Positions 22,761-33,864 of a DNA stretch of 64,000 bases are shown one piece after another (position 1 is the stretch's first letter; each line of letters begins with the position of its first letter). Below the pieces are notes generated by a model. That model did no database searches and was not told the DNA's origin. It saw only the letters and a program-made list of their open reading frames with translations. Origin of the DNA: Sordaria brevicollis (lineage: Eukaryota > Ascomycota > Sordariomycetes > Sordariales > Sordariaceae); the NCBI GenBank assembly GCA_033439795.1, contig JAUTDP010000005.1:3191001-3255000 (forward strand), read 5' to 3'. Both the position numbers and the translations under genes were made by a program.

Positions 22761-23165
22761 TTAAGCAGCTCTGGCTACTTCAGACTTGGTAGGGGCAACC
22801 TCACGGGTGGGATGCTTCTCATCGTTGCCTAGTATATGCCTTTGCATTAGCTTCATGTTATATTCTGGCCAGGACCAGGCGTCTCTCCGTCAGCGAAGGA
22901 GCCGAAAAAGTCGGGCATGCCGACTATGGTACTACTAACCTGAGGTGTTGACAGCTCGGTGCTCGTTCTGATGGTTGCTGCCCATGGGGGGCGGCGGACG
23001 CCGTCTTGGGTAGATCTTGAGGATAGGACGATTATCGGGGTCAAAAATGACCACGTGCATCTGGATATCGAGGGACGGAGCAGCCTCTACAGAGCGCTGG
23101 AGCCGCTCCCAGGCGTCTTGCGACAGCGAGGGGGGCTTTTCGACTTCCGAGTCAGGGATGCGCAT
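22761..23165 (-). CDS. Small hypothetical protein, 97 residues, two exons
   Basis: On the minus strand exon 1 (23165-22940) starts at CTCCGCCATGC, a good fungal start context, and encodes MRIPDSEVEKPPSLSQDAWE and the core DIQMHVVIFDPDNRPILKIY. The intron 22829-22939 has donor GTTAGT, branch site GCTAATG and acceptor ACTAG. Exon 2 (22828-22761) restores the frame (TCA G|GC AAC) and ends NDEKHPTREVAPTKSEVARA plus Ala, TAA. Without splicing the frame stops two codons after the donor. The coherent sequence on both sides and the good branch site make a real gene likely. The centre has an alternating hydrophobic strand pattern followed by a basic Pro-rich patch (PRRRPPPP). No family recognised. Confidence 0.6.
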
Positions 23166-23777
23166 GGCGGAGGGTCGACGGGTAGGCGATCGGTTTGTGG
23201 CTTGTGGTTTGTGGTCAAGGCGATGACGGGACAAGATACTGCCGGAAGTCGACAAGGTAGGTGTCAAAAAGTTCACGTTCCAGACAAAAGAAGAAACCTT
23301 ATCGGGGGAGCAAGATGCACCAATTCTGGTGGATGAGGGCAAAGTGCCCTGGATGCCGTCGGCTGGCAGCTGCAGCTTGTTGTCGCTTCCTCGAAAGGAG
23401 CCCTCTGAAGACGGGACGAGGTGGAAAGCGCGTGCCACTCGCAGCATCGGCATGCATGCTTCTGCAGAGCGCTCTTTCCCTTGGACTCTCTCGTGACATC
23501 TTCCTTTCGTTCTTCCTTCCCTCCCTTTTCCTTCAACTCGCTTCAATCCGACCAGGGCACTCCTCGCGCCTTCCCATCTCCTCGTCGCAAAATTCCAATG
23601 TGACCGAGATACCCCCGCCATTCATGGTCTCTGTCTGAGCAATCTTGTTCTCGTCACCAACGGAGCCCACGAAGCAGACAACCCAACTTCGAGCGAATGC
23701 CGTCCCCTAGATGTCATGTCGACCGTTCGACGACTTCGACCTTCGTGGACGACTTCAAGCCCACCGCGCTGACGCCT
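23166..23777. other. Intergenic region
   Basis: This is the upstream region of the small minus-strand gene. The frame remains open to 23621 on the minus strand, but the translation upstream of 23165 is Arg/Ser-rich and UTR-like. Nothing else seen. Confidence 0.4.
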
Positions 23778-24277
23778 TCAATCATCCGCGATGTTTCTTT
23801 CGAACCAGACTTCCCAAATCGCATCGCGGCTTGATTCGCGACGGTTGTCGGACAGCGGCCTGTTCCAGACCTGACAGAGTGCTTCCAACAGATGAACTCG
23901 ATGTTCCTCAACTGTTATTGTCGACTCAGACTTCTGAGATCGAAAACCGGCACCCGTCGGCGCCGTCGCGAGGGCATGCACTATCCGCCACCTTCTCCCT
24001 TTCCTCGAACCAACTAATTTGGAAGACCACCTGACTTCGACATCTGCGGAACATCACAGCAATCGAGCGCGCGGGCTGAAAGTTAGTGGGAGCTCACCGC
24101 ACATTGGATCGCGTCTCGGCCTGTGTCCCACGATGTCGAATTGAAAATGTCGTCAAAATAGGCTCTGGTGTCGAAGTCGAGCCAAAATGGATCCCGTCGG
24201 CGCCCAAGGCCTATAATTGGGCAAGCGGAGTCTTTGTCTTCCAGGACTCCCCCGCATTCTTTTTTCGCTGCCGTCAT
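23778..24277 (-). CDS. Candidate small two-exon gene, about 111 residues
   Basis: A tentative minus-strand model: ATG 24277 to 24098 (ending FNSTSWDTGRDAIQCA), intron 23934-24097 with donor GTGAGC and acceptor CTCAG, then 23933 to TGA 23778 (TVEEHRVHLLEALCQVWNRP ... WFERNIADD). The two pieces have protein-like composition and join in phase 0. The acidic-aromatic DPFWLDFDTRAYFDDIF stretch looks unlike translated noise. There is no homologue I recognise, and the start could be further upstream (the frame at 24412-24606 also looks coding-like). Confidence 0.28.
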
Positions 24278-26295
24278 TCAACAACGCCGTCCGCATCCAA
24301 CACCAACATTCCATCATCAACGACAAACAAAGAATGCGGCTCAGAGATTGAAAAGTTCAAGATTCTTCGATTCTGATGCCAAGACCTCGACATCAACGTC
24401 GATCAACACCTTCACGTCGCATTTCTGTCCCCAACCCTTTCGAGGTGTGCGGCTTCCGTCGGTGCGGCGAGGGCGCCAGCGTTGATATTTGCACCTTCCT
24501 CATTCTGCAATGTTGGTCCTACACTAGCAAGCTTGGCGACTCCACGAGCGGGCTTTGGCGGCGGCTGGGCGTTGGCTCCATGTCTCTCTGCCAAGACAAC
24601 CACCAAGTGCTGGGCATCTCTTATTCTCCTGCCTTATCTTGAAATCAAGCCGTCTGGGCAAGCCACGGGCTGGCTGGGCACATGTCAATCCCGTCTTAAC
24701 TTTTGCCTGCAGTGGCGGCGCCGTCCGTCTTGGGGGTGTCTTGTCAGGGCAGGTTCTTGGTTGTTTGATAGAGTTGGTTCTGGTGATGTTTTGGTTTGGT
24801 GTTGGTGTTGAACCAGGACAGAACCGAGTCTGGTTTTCGGGCTGTGCTGAATTATGGCTGTCAAATCTGCCTTGAACACAACCGAAACAACGTTTGTGGT
24901 GACCGAGCCTTTCCAAACGGTGAGACATTGTGCTGCTCTCTTCTGGCTCAGCCATTGAGTTTTGGAACACAATCCCCAAAAGCTGAAGAGAAAATAAAGA
25001 TTTTTTGTCTCGCTGATCTGTTGTGTTCTTCTCCGCAGTCCCCATCTCTCCTCCCATGTCGTGCCCCTGGTGTAAACCTTAGCGGCCTCTGTCAATCCCC
25101 CAATCCCGATTTTAGTGCTTTGCTTACGCCATCCACAGATAACCGACGCAATCCACAGTCGTCAAGCTTTTGATGCCAGGAACGAGATGTCAAAGATATC
25201 AAAAATACTCGGACACCATCTCGGTGATATTCATTCAAGTCACGATAAGAACCACGAGATGCTGATACGACAACACAAGATTCCCAGGACCGTTGGGATG
25301 GGATGGACATTCTCACACAATGGCTGGTTGAGGTTACAGTGGCTGGCATGGCTGGCTACCCCGAATGCATTGCGCTGACACTGTCTTTTCCACACACCGA
25401 GAGCACCCTTCGGTCGCTGGAAGAAGCTAGTGGGGCCGTCGCAATGCATGATGCCATCCAGAGGTGACCATTCAGTGGTCGAGCTGTGCCTATCCCTCGC
25501 GTGCTCACGGCGGTGATGAGCATTGTTCTGGAATTGATGCCCTGGCAGTCCTGGTTTATCTCTTCCCTTTTCTGGCCTCCCGGCCCATGATTTGGGGTTC
25601 AGGGTTGGGGTTGGCTACGGCAGTTCCCCGTCTTCGTCCTCACAGCTCGTCCCTTGTTCGTCTTTCCCCGCAGACAACTTGGGACGATGCAACGTTCAAG
25701 TTGGAGATTCGGTTGGTCAGCCACCCGCAATCGTGTCTCTGATTCGCTCACCGAGTTGGTCTACCTTTCTTCACCTTCGGAATTGGGTGCAGTGTAACCA
25801 GTGCAACACAAACCGGGACAGGAAAGAGAGAGCCAGAGCCGCCTCAGCTATCCACTCGCCCACTCAAAGCACCCCCATTTTCTATGCAACCCGGAGACGA
25901 TATGGACAAATGGAATTCGCCTTATCTGCCTGGAATCCCTGGATAACGCGCAGAAACGGCCCAGGTCGGTACATGGATGGGGACATGGGATACAACCTGG
26001 TTCTGCAGTTTGCTTCCCTCGTTCCTTCCCCATGTGAGCTCTCCCGGCCGACGATATATAAGTTCCAGGTCATCCCGCGTTCCTATGGTCGTTACTTCCT
26101 CGGTCTAGACTCTTCGTCTCGTCTTCCGTCTTCTGTCACGCGCCTCTTCTTCCTGACCGTCCCGTCTCTTGTTCTCTCCGGTTCCCCAAGACGGATTTGA
26201 ACTCAATCGGATCCTCTTCCACACGACAGATCTCCCAATTCTGTTCACACTCTTGGATCAGAGTATCAGCAAAGCGTCGATAGACTTGGCCCATC
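24278..26295. other. Upstream region of the amino acid permease
   Basis: No supported gene. A minus-strand frame at 24412-24606 has Ala/Pro-rich protein-like composition and could be another exon of the candidate at 23778-24277. The last 250 bases are the promoter and 5' leader of the permease. Confidence 0.4.
26055..26061 (+). promoter_or_regulatory. TATA-like element of the permease gene
   Basis: TATATAA at 26055-26061 lies about 240 bases upstream of the permease ATG and is followed by a pyrimidine-rich leader, a typical arrangement in filamentous fungi. The transcription start itself is not visible. Confidence 0.4.
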
Positions 26296-28037
26296 ATGGC
26301 CTCCAAACTCAACTTCTTCAACAAGGGGAAGGCCGACGAAAAGACCACCCCGGCCTATGGCCAAGACGACGGAATCGAACGCGGTGCTAGCTACAATAGC
26401 AGCGATGGACGCATCGACGAGGACGGCGAGGGCGAGGGCCCGGATGATCTCCATCGTGCCATGAAGCCCCGCCAGTTGAGTATGTCTCTCTCGTCAGTTC
26501 AGCCTGCCATAACTTTCGCTAACATACTTGTGTCTTCAGATATGATGGCCATTGCCGGCGCTATCGGTACTGGTCTCATTATCGGTACCGGAACCTCTCT
26601 CAAACTCGGACCCGGCTCGCTACTCATCGGATACCTCATCATGGGCATTATCGTCTACATCGTCATGGTTGCGCTCGGCGAAATGGGCGCCTGGCTACCA
26701 CACAAGAAGTCCTTCTCCGGTTACGCTACCCGTTTCGTTGACCCTGCCTTCGGTTTCGCTACTGGCTGGAACTATTTCTTCAAATACGTTATTGTGCTGC
26801 CCAACAACCTGACGGCGACGGGTATCATTCTGCAGTATTGGCGACCGGATATCAATGTGTCTGTGTGGATTACCGTGTTTGGTGTGGCCATCATTGCCAT
26901 CAACGTACGTACCTTTCGCTCCATCTGGGTGAAGAAGCAAGCTAACAGCAACAGCTCATCCACGTCGCTTTCTTCGGTGAAGCAGAATTCTGGATGTCCC
27001 TCATCAAAGCCCTCGTCATCGTTATGTTGATCCTTCTCTGCTTCATCATCGCTTTAGGCGGTGGTCCCAACAAGGTTCGCACCGGCTTCAGCTACTGGCG
27101 TGACCCTGGCGCTTTCGCCCAGTACTCGGCCTCCAAGGGCGACGACAGTGTGGTTATCCAGGGCGCCACCGGCCGCTTCTTGGGCGTCTGGGCCTGCATG
27201 GTCCAGGCTACCTTTGCCTACCTCGGCACTGAGCTCGTCGGCGTCGCTTTCGGCGAGACCCCCAACCCCCGCAAGAACGTTCCCCGCGCCGTCAACCAGA
27301 CCCTCATGCGTATCGTCTTCTTCTACCTCGGCGGTATCCTCGTGCTCGGCATGGCTGTCAAGTACACCGACCCTCTTTTGGGAGCCGTCAAGAAGACCAG
27401 CGGTCTGGCTTCCCCCTTCGTTATCGCGGCCAAGAACGCCGGTATCAACAAGCTCGACGACGCCGTCAACGGCATGTTGCTCATCTTCACCGTGTCGGCC
27501 GCCAACTCGGATATCTACCTCGCCTCGCGTACCGTCTGGGCCTTGGCCAAGGACGGCCAGGCGCCTGCCATCATGAACAGGACTAACAAGCGCGGCGTGC
27601 CCATCCCCGCCGTCATCTTGTCCTCGCTGTTCATCGTCCTCGGCTACATGAACGCCACCAAGGGCTCCTCGACCGTGTTTGGCTACTTTGTTTCCTTGGT
27701 TACCGTCTTTGGTGCCCTGAACTGGGTCGCCATCCTCGTGTCGTACCTGTTCATGATCAAGGCCATGAAGGTCCAGGGCGTGCCCCGCGAGGCGATGCCG
27801 TACAGGAACATTATGCTTCCCTGGGGCGCCCCCGTTGCGCTTTTCTTGACCATCTTGGTCATTGTGTTCAACGGCTACGGAGCCTTCTTCCCGCATTTCC
27901 AGGTCGATAAGTTCTTGACGAGCTATATCGGCATTCCGGTGTTTTTGATCAATATTGCGTGGTGGAAGATTTTCAAGAAGACCAAGAGGGTTAGGCCGGA
28001 GGAGGCGGATTTGGTTACCGGGAGGAGGACGTTTTAA
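26296..28037 (+). CDS. Amino acid permease (fungal AAT/YAT type), introns 26480-26539 and 26905-26954
   Basis: Three exons (26296-26479, 26540-26904, 26955-28037) encode 543 residues. Intron 1 (60 nt, GTATGT...TTCAG) keeps the frame open and is recognised because the conserved core reads RQLNMMAIAGAIGTGLIIG only after its removal; intron 2 has GTACGT, GCTAAC and ACAG. The protein has an acidic cytosolic N-terminus, about twelve membrane segments and the family signatures AIGTGL in TM1, GEMGAWLPHKKSFSGYATRF, and FAYLGTELVGVAFGETPNPR. ASRTVWALAKDGQAP precedes TM9. It imports amino acids across the plasma membrane with protons. Features such as GWNYFFKYVIVLPNNLTATG resemble the dicarboxylic amino acid permeases (Dip5-like), but substrate cannot be read from sequence. 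Family length is usually 520-600 residues. Confidence 0.93.
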
Positions 28038-29253
28038 GTCAGTGGAGAGGAAAGGAATGTGAAAAAAGGATGGGGAGGGGAAGTAGGAGTATATGGATGA
28101 TGCATAGCAAGCGTTGCAATGTTTTCCTAAAATTGTGTAGAGGAGGAAAAGAGGAGGAAGGTGTTGTAGATACCCATGAATCAAGATGTAATGACCATGA
28201 TTGCAATCCACAGTTTTCTGATCGCGGTCGTGTGCAGTGCTGCCGGGAACATCCCATTGACGACCCTCATGACCGCAGGTTTTTGTGGCGGTTTCCATTG
28301 TCTCCTGACTGAGATTCTGCTACCTGCATGGCGTCGTCAAGCGCTGCAGTGCTCGAGACCGAAACTGTGACTGAAATCATTGTACCATTTCATCTGGCTC
28401 CCAGAGTCAACATCCAATGAGGCTGAGAGGCAAAGTCCTTCATGTCTGTCGTCGGTGTCGGTCTTGTGCTTGTGCTGGCTTTTGTTGAAGGACGAAGAAC
28501 AATTGGAAAAACAATCCCGAGTCCCGACTCCCGAGTCGAAATTCCACAGCGCCCAAGCTGAGTGAGAAGGATTTTCCCTGCGCTAACCCTGACCCTAATC
28601 CACTTCCCCACCGCTCCCGCCTGTCTCCAATTTCGGGAGCGGCACTGAGCGGGAATGGAGTCACAACTTTTTTTCGACGTCGAGCAACACCTCCTCAACT
28701 GTACATCCACGTCAACTTTTCTCTGTCACCATTCGGATCTCGAATTTCGACGAGTCGACGATTTCAATTGCCACGACATCATTGAGCATAAATGAAACTC
28801 AATAGTTCGCTGTGAACAACACCACGAGTCACAGCACAATTGGCGCATCGGCTCCTTATCTTATCGCCCGAGCTTGAGCTTGGGAATTGCGTCATTCGGG
28901 TTTTCAGCTTCTCAACATCAAGTGAAAGTCCGCATCTGCCCAACCAGTCAACGCGATCGGTCAGGCGTGATCACGATCTTCATTCCGCTCCGGCTCACAT
29001 TTCGGTTTGATCACGAATTTTTCTGAGGCTCTTCCTTGTCGAACCATTATCGTTGCCGCGACTAGGTAGAGATACATAAGCCGGCAAATCTAGCTTCATC
29101 GAACTGCAAGGTCCTCACCAGTTCAACACCGGTTCAACCAAACTCTTCTACCGGTTCACCAACTCACCTCACCACCACCACCCACCGCCATCCAAAAGCA
29201 CTCATCACCAAGTCACAAACACCACCCATCCATCGCCGATAAAAACCGTCAAA
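28038..29253. other. Intergenic region
   Basis: 3' flank of the permease and upstream region of the hydrolase gene. The last 100 bases are CA-rich (ACCACC, CACCA), a common fungal 5' leader composition. No other feature seen. Confidence 0.45.
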
Positions 29254-30800
29254 ATGCCCCTCCCAAACGCCCACCACTCCACCTTCCCCGCCTCCGACGG
29301 CGCCCTCATCCACCTCGTCTCCTCCCTCCCTCTTACCAACCCCGACCCTTCTTACATCCCCACCTCTCCTATCCTCACCTTTTCCGGTCCTACGGGGACT
29401 TTAACGTCGGGCGCGGCACCAGTCGGTACTATCGAGCCCGAGAAGGATACCAACATCACTTCTTCCGGCCCGAACGATACCAACACCACTTCTTCCAACT
29501 CCGGCACCAACCCCGGCACAAGCACCGATCAAGCAACCAACCAAGCAAAAGCCAACAACCGCAAACGCTCCGAGTCCAAAGCCTCCATGATATCAGAGGA
29601 AGGACCTAACTACTCCCGGCTCATTTTGTTGCTACATGGTTTCTCGGGATCATCGGAATACTTTCAAAGAAATTGGGAGGAGCTGAGTAAAAAGCATTGG
29701 GTTGTTGCTTGGGATATGAGGGGGCATGGGAGGTCTGGGTTGAGGAGGTTGAAGAGGGGGGAGACGCTGGGGGAGGGGGATTTGGATGATGAGCTGCTTG
29801 GGGAGGGTGGAGGGTATGATAGGGACGGCCTGGGGGGACATGGAGAAAGGGTAGAAAGGGACCTACAAGCAGAACGCAATGCCGGTCCAAAGGCGCAAGG
29901 TACCGAGGGTCAAAAACCACCTACCCCCAGCACCAACCCCCCACAAAACCTAAAAAGGACACCAAGTTCGAAACCTACACAGGCGGCTACCACGTCGCCC
30001 GCTTAGCCATGGACCTGCACAACCTCCTCTCCCACCTCCGCTCCCTCCGCCTCAAATCCACCCCCACCAACCCCCTCCCCTCTTCTCTCCCCCTCCCCTC
30101 TTCCCTCCCCTCTTCCCTACCCCCCCTCCCACCCCTCGAAATAGTCCCCATCGGCTGCTCCATAGGCGCCGCCATCCTCTGGACTTACATCGAACTTTTT
30201 GGCTCCTCCTCCTCCTCCTCCCAAGATTGCCCCTTCAGCGGCTACATCTTCGTAGACCAAGCCCCCCTCCAAGACCGCTCCCTGTTCGGGTCATGGGACG
30301 AAACCAAGGCTCACAAGGGCTGCTTCAACGAAGCCACAATGCTTGCTGCCCAAAAGGCTTGGAATAAACCAGCTGCTGAGAGACATGACACCCACCTTGG
30401 TCTTGTCAATGAATGTCTGGGTTATCGCTTCCACCCTTTACCTACCGACACTATCACGGACCAGCAACGACGGGACGATGAGGAGTTCTTTACACGGATA
30501 TCGGCGGAGTGTGAATCGGGAGAATGGCTAGCGAAACTCATTGGGGATCATACGAGGTATGATCACCGCGAGGCGTGTGAGATGATTAGCAAGCCGGTGT
30601 TGGTAATGGGCGGGAAGAGGAGCGGGTGTTTTAGTTTGGAGGGGATGGAGGAGGTTGTGAAAAGGGCGAGAAAGGGAGGAAATAATGAGAAGGGTGGGGA
30701 GGTTAGTTGGTTTGAGAGTGGGCATTGGCTGTTTTGGGAGGAGGCGGAGAGGTTTAATGGGGAGGTGTTGGGGTTTGTTAGGGGGTGTTGGAGTGAGTAG
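29254..30800 (+). CDS. Alpha/beta hydrolase; frame shift or short intron at 29.8-29.95 kb
   Basis: The N-terminal half (ATG 29254) contains the oxyanion region LILLLHGFSGSSEYFQRNW and VVAWDMRGHGRSGLRRL. The C-terminal half contains FETYTGGYHVARLAMDLHN, the nucleophile elbow IGCSIG (about 30150), a possible acid-bearing strand at KPVLVMGG and the catalytic-His region ESGHWLFWEEAERF. The two halves are in different frames. Either an intron 29814-29872 (GTATGA...AGCAG, poor branch site; product 495 residues) or one missing C in the C6 run near 29938-29943 (product 515 residues, smoother sequence) joins them; I prefer the second. Two low-complexity linkers (Thr/Asn/Ser-rich near residues 50-110, Pro/Leu/Ser-rich before the elbow) are unusual. 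No signal peptide, so probably cytosolic. Substrate unknown. Confidence 0.8.
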
Positions 30801-31005
30801 ACTTAGATATCGGGGATCGGATGGGGGGTGTATAAGGAAGAGGGTGAGGGTTGGTTGAGGTTTGACAGGACAGGACGATTGGGAAGGGATAAAGAGGGAT
30901 GGAGACGGATGGAAAAGACTTCCACTTGAATAAGAGAAGAGTGGTTGAATATTAAAAGCGTCAAAGTATTCAAGACTTATTATACACGCAGAAGAGAATT
31001 CCACA

Positions 31006-32628
31006 TCAACCATCCTCCCCACATCCACAACACCCCCCCTCCCAACCATCCGAACCACCCTCCAGCGCCAACCTCCTCGCCTCCCCCAACACCTTCCCCA
31101 TCTCATTTCTACCAGACATGCCCGATATCCCCTGCCTCGTAACCTCCAGGCTCATCTCCGGGAACGACATGATAATCTGTCTGATACCCACAATCTGCAT
31201 CGTCACATCCCTCGCCTTCACCCTGATCCCCTCCTTGGCCTCTTTCCCAAAATTCGGATAATGCAGATCCTCCATGTCCACCCCCGTCTTGTCATCATTC
31301 CTCCACAACCCCAGAACCTCTTGCAGCTGATCAAACAGATTACTAGCCATCATCATCACCATAAACATGTGCAGCGTGACAGCCTTGTCGGTCGGCGGAG
31401 CATAAACACCGACCCGGAATGGTGGCAACCGAACCGGCTTCAGCTTCGCGTTAAAGTGCGGAAGGGTATTTGTCTTCATGCACCGGCGCATGTGGCTGAG
31501 CATGATGTCGTAGATGTCGCATACTCTCTGGGCGCAGGAGAGGAGCAAGAGAGTAGTGGGTGGGTCTTGGGCCAGCGGGACTCCTGTTCCTGTGCGAGGA
31601 ATGGCGTGGGCACCGTCTGCGAGGGAAACGTTTCGTGGGTAGATCTTGCCGACAATGTCGATGAGTTCCTGGGTCATTTGGAAGATGTGATCGATGGCCA
31701 GCAGACGCTTCTCCAAGATGTCGATGCGGATGACGGGTGTTAGTGGTGGTAGGCCACGCCTGCTGTACAGCTGTGGGACGAGGCAGAGGTGCTCGTATAA
31801 GGATACGTTCAAGTTGGCTAGTTGCCGGACGGGCGAGTAGGTGGTGAGGGATTGAGGGTTGGAGTAGTCGACAGGACGAGAGGAAGATGGGCTGAAGAGG
31901 AGGGGGTCAAGGTCATTCGAGCTTGTGTTGGCCATGAGATTGAAGGAAAGTTGAGGCCCATGAAGAGGAAACAGTGGATCTGGAGTCGGACCAGGGAGAA
32001 GAGACTTGTCGATATCCAGCAGAGACCAGCCTTGGGATGGCGGGGGGATAGGGTCTGGAAGAAGCAGGTTGTCCCAGTCTATTCCCGTGGTGGTGTCCAA
32101 CGAGAGGGGGCAGATGTCGGTGCAGGAGCTCGATGGATCGGTACAGGAACTTCCGGAAGACTGTTCCAAGTGGAGGTCGCTGCCGTCAAAGTAGGAGGTG
32201 CCATAAAAGTCTTGGCCCAGATCGGCGACATCGAAAGGTGGGACGTCGGCCGTTCTGGGTAGTGGTTCAATCAGACTACATGACCCCTCCGCACAGTCGG
32301 CTTCTCCATTCTCAGGCACCGCTGGGACGGCCTTCGTTAACGCCGGGCCAGTAGAGGCGGGTGTAGTTTCCACTTCGGCATTGTCGGAAATATCGCGGGT
32401 TGGTGGTGTAGGTTTGGAAGCACCGGCGGACTTGGGGATCACAGTTCGGCGCTGGCGTGGGCTAAAGACGCAGGGCACTTTAGCGCGTTCGCAGCGGACA
32501 CATGGTGGTGGTTGCTTTGATGTTTCATCTGGGTTCTTGGTTGGTTTGTCTTGTCGTGGACATCGCAGTTTCTGGGAATGGCATCGGTCGCATGCCAGTC
32601 GGCTCTGGAGGACTGTTTTGCGAGGCAT
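31006..32628 (-). CDS. Zn(II)2Cys6 transcription factor
   Basis: A single minus-strand exon, ATG 32628 to 31006, gives 540 residues. Residues about 13-60 form a fungal binuclear zinc cluster: CDRCHSQKLRC, a 17-residue insert, then CVRCERAKVPC followed by basic PRQRR. The insert between the third and fourth Cys is longer than usual. The middle is Ser/Pro-rich. The C-terminal half has a helical region (RIDILEKRLLAIDHIFQMTQ, then LLLLSCAQRVCDIYDIMLSH) of the type seen in AflR-like and other secondary-metabolism C6 regulators; this last comparison is from memory of pattern, not a search. Such proteins bind CGG-type sites in the nucleus. It is convergent with the hydrolase (205 bases between stops) and divergent from the HET gene. 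Target genes cannot be inferred; no biosynthetic cluster surrounds it. Confidence 0.9.
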   Translation of the reverse strand: MPRKTVLQSRLACDRCHSQKLRCPRQDKPTKNPDETSKQPPPCVRCERAKVPCVFSPRQRRTVIPKSAGASKPTPPTRDISDNAEVETTPASTGPALTKAVPAVPENGEADCAEGSCSLIEPLPRTADVPPFDVADLGQDFYGTSYFDGSDLHLEQSSGSSCTDPSSSCTDICPLSLDTTTGIDWDNLLLPDPIPPPSQGWSLLDIDKSLLPGPTPDPLFPLHGPQLSFNLMANTSSNDLDPLLFSPSSSRPVDYSNPQSLTTYSPVRQLANLNVSLYEHLCLVPQLYSRRGLPPLTPVIRIDILEKRLLAIDHIFQMTQELIDIVGKIYPRNVSLADGAHAIPRTGTGVPLAQDPPTTLLLLSCAQRVCDIYDIMLSHMRRCMKTNTLPHFNAKLKPVRLPPFRVGVYAPPTDKAVTLHMFMVMMMASNLFDQLQEVLGLWRNDDKTGVDMEDLHYPNFGKEAKEGIRVKARDVTMQIVGIRQIIMSFPEMSLEVTRQGISGMSGRNEMGKVLGEARRLALEGGSDGWEGGCCGCGEDG

Positions 32629-33864
32629 TGTCGTTAGTGATTGTTGTGATGCTGTGATGCTGACAGTTCAACGAGAATAAAGAATCAACGAGGACGGGGG
32701 GAATTGATTGATGACTTGATGCTCGGACTTGGAGCTGTACTTGTGTACCTGGTTGTCTTTGATATTGTCGACTGTCACATTCGGTGTTATCAGGCAACCA
32801 AGTCAACCTCAAACCAACAGGGCGTAGCTGTCAGCACTTGGCCATCGAGGCGCTGTCAATTGGCGAGCATTGGTGAGCAGGGCTGCAGGGGAACAAAACG
32901 CCGAATGGTCGATAACGCCGAAGTCATGGCTGGCCAATTGTGGGTTGGGGACACGCCATTGTGAACCAACACGGAATGTCAGCTTAGAAATGAGGATTCT
33001 TGGCTGATGAGATACAATCAAAGAAAAAAAGCAAGTTATGATGATTAAGAAGGAGAAGAATTCGTCAGCAATTCAACGGACGGGAAGGAGCAGAGGAATT
33101 GGGAGGAGGAGAGCTCCGAACGGAATGGACCATCAAGGTACTCGTATCCCGCCGTTATCGTTATCGGTGCTGTGAGTGGAGACAAAGGTACCGTGCACGG
33201 GCCATCCTCCTCCTTCGCACAAACCACGACTCAAGGTGAGGACGGACACCGAGGGAAGGAAGCTAGGTATTCACGAAAATAAGGAAGGAAGGCATGCAGA
33301 GAGAGGAGTCCAGTTTCCTGCTACCCGAATGTGAGGGTGGACACGATCTAGATTCCTTTTCAGAACTGAATTGAGAGGTTGGGTGTCTTTGCTCTCTTCT
33401 CCTTAACTTTACAAATCCATTCCAGTCAATTGACGTCTCGCCGGCACAAGTGGAAGTTACAGCGGCTCCAGCGCATCTGCCCCCCCCTAGACTCCATTAT
33501 CCGACCACATTCAATTGTTTCCTTCTCAAGTTATTCTCACTCTTTCTGCGATACCTTCAACTCCGGCGACGGTCATTGTCAACAATATTTGAGAAAATGA
33601 CAAGATCACGGAAGCAAAACGCCGGCAGACGATGGCCGATGGGAGATTTGCGACGCGGTGGACTGGCCAATCCCATCTCAGAACCAAGCGCCAGACGCGC
33701 TACCAACCGAGCGAGCTGACATTGACGCCGTCAGCTTCATATGCACATCGGCCGCCATCACAATTTTGACTCAACCTTTCGGATGAGTGTTGAGGGGATC
33801 ACGAGGATTGTATAAGAACCAAGAACATCTTGCCACCTGGGAGCACCGCGTCAACGGCATCACG
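32629..33864. other. Divergent intergenic region between regulator and HET gene
   Basis: About 1.2 kb serve as upstream region of both genes. A purine-rich tract lies around 33040-33120. No additional gene or clear element is supported. Confidence 0.45.

Noticed and set aside
27054..28298. 414-codon minus-strand open frame
   Set aside because: It is antisense to the permease exon 3; Gly/Asp/His-rich composition is the mirror of C-ending codons in the real gene.
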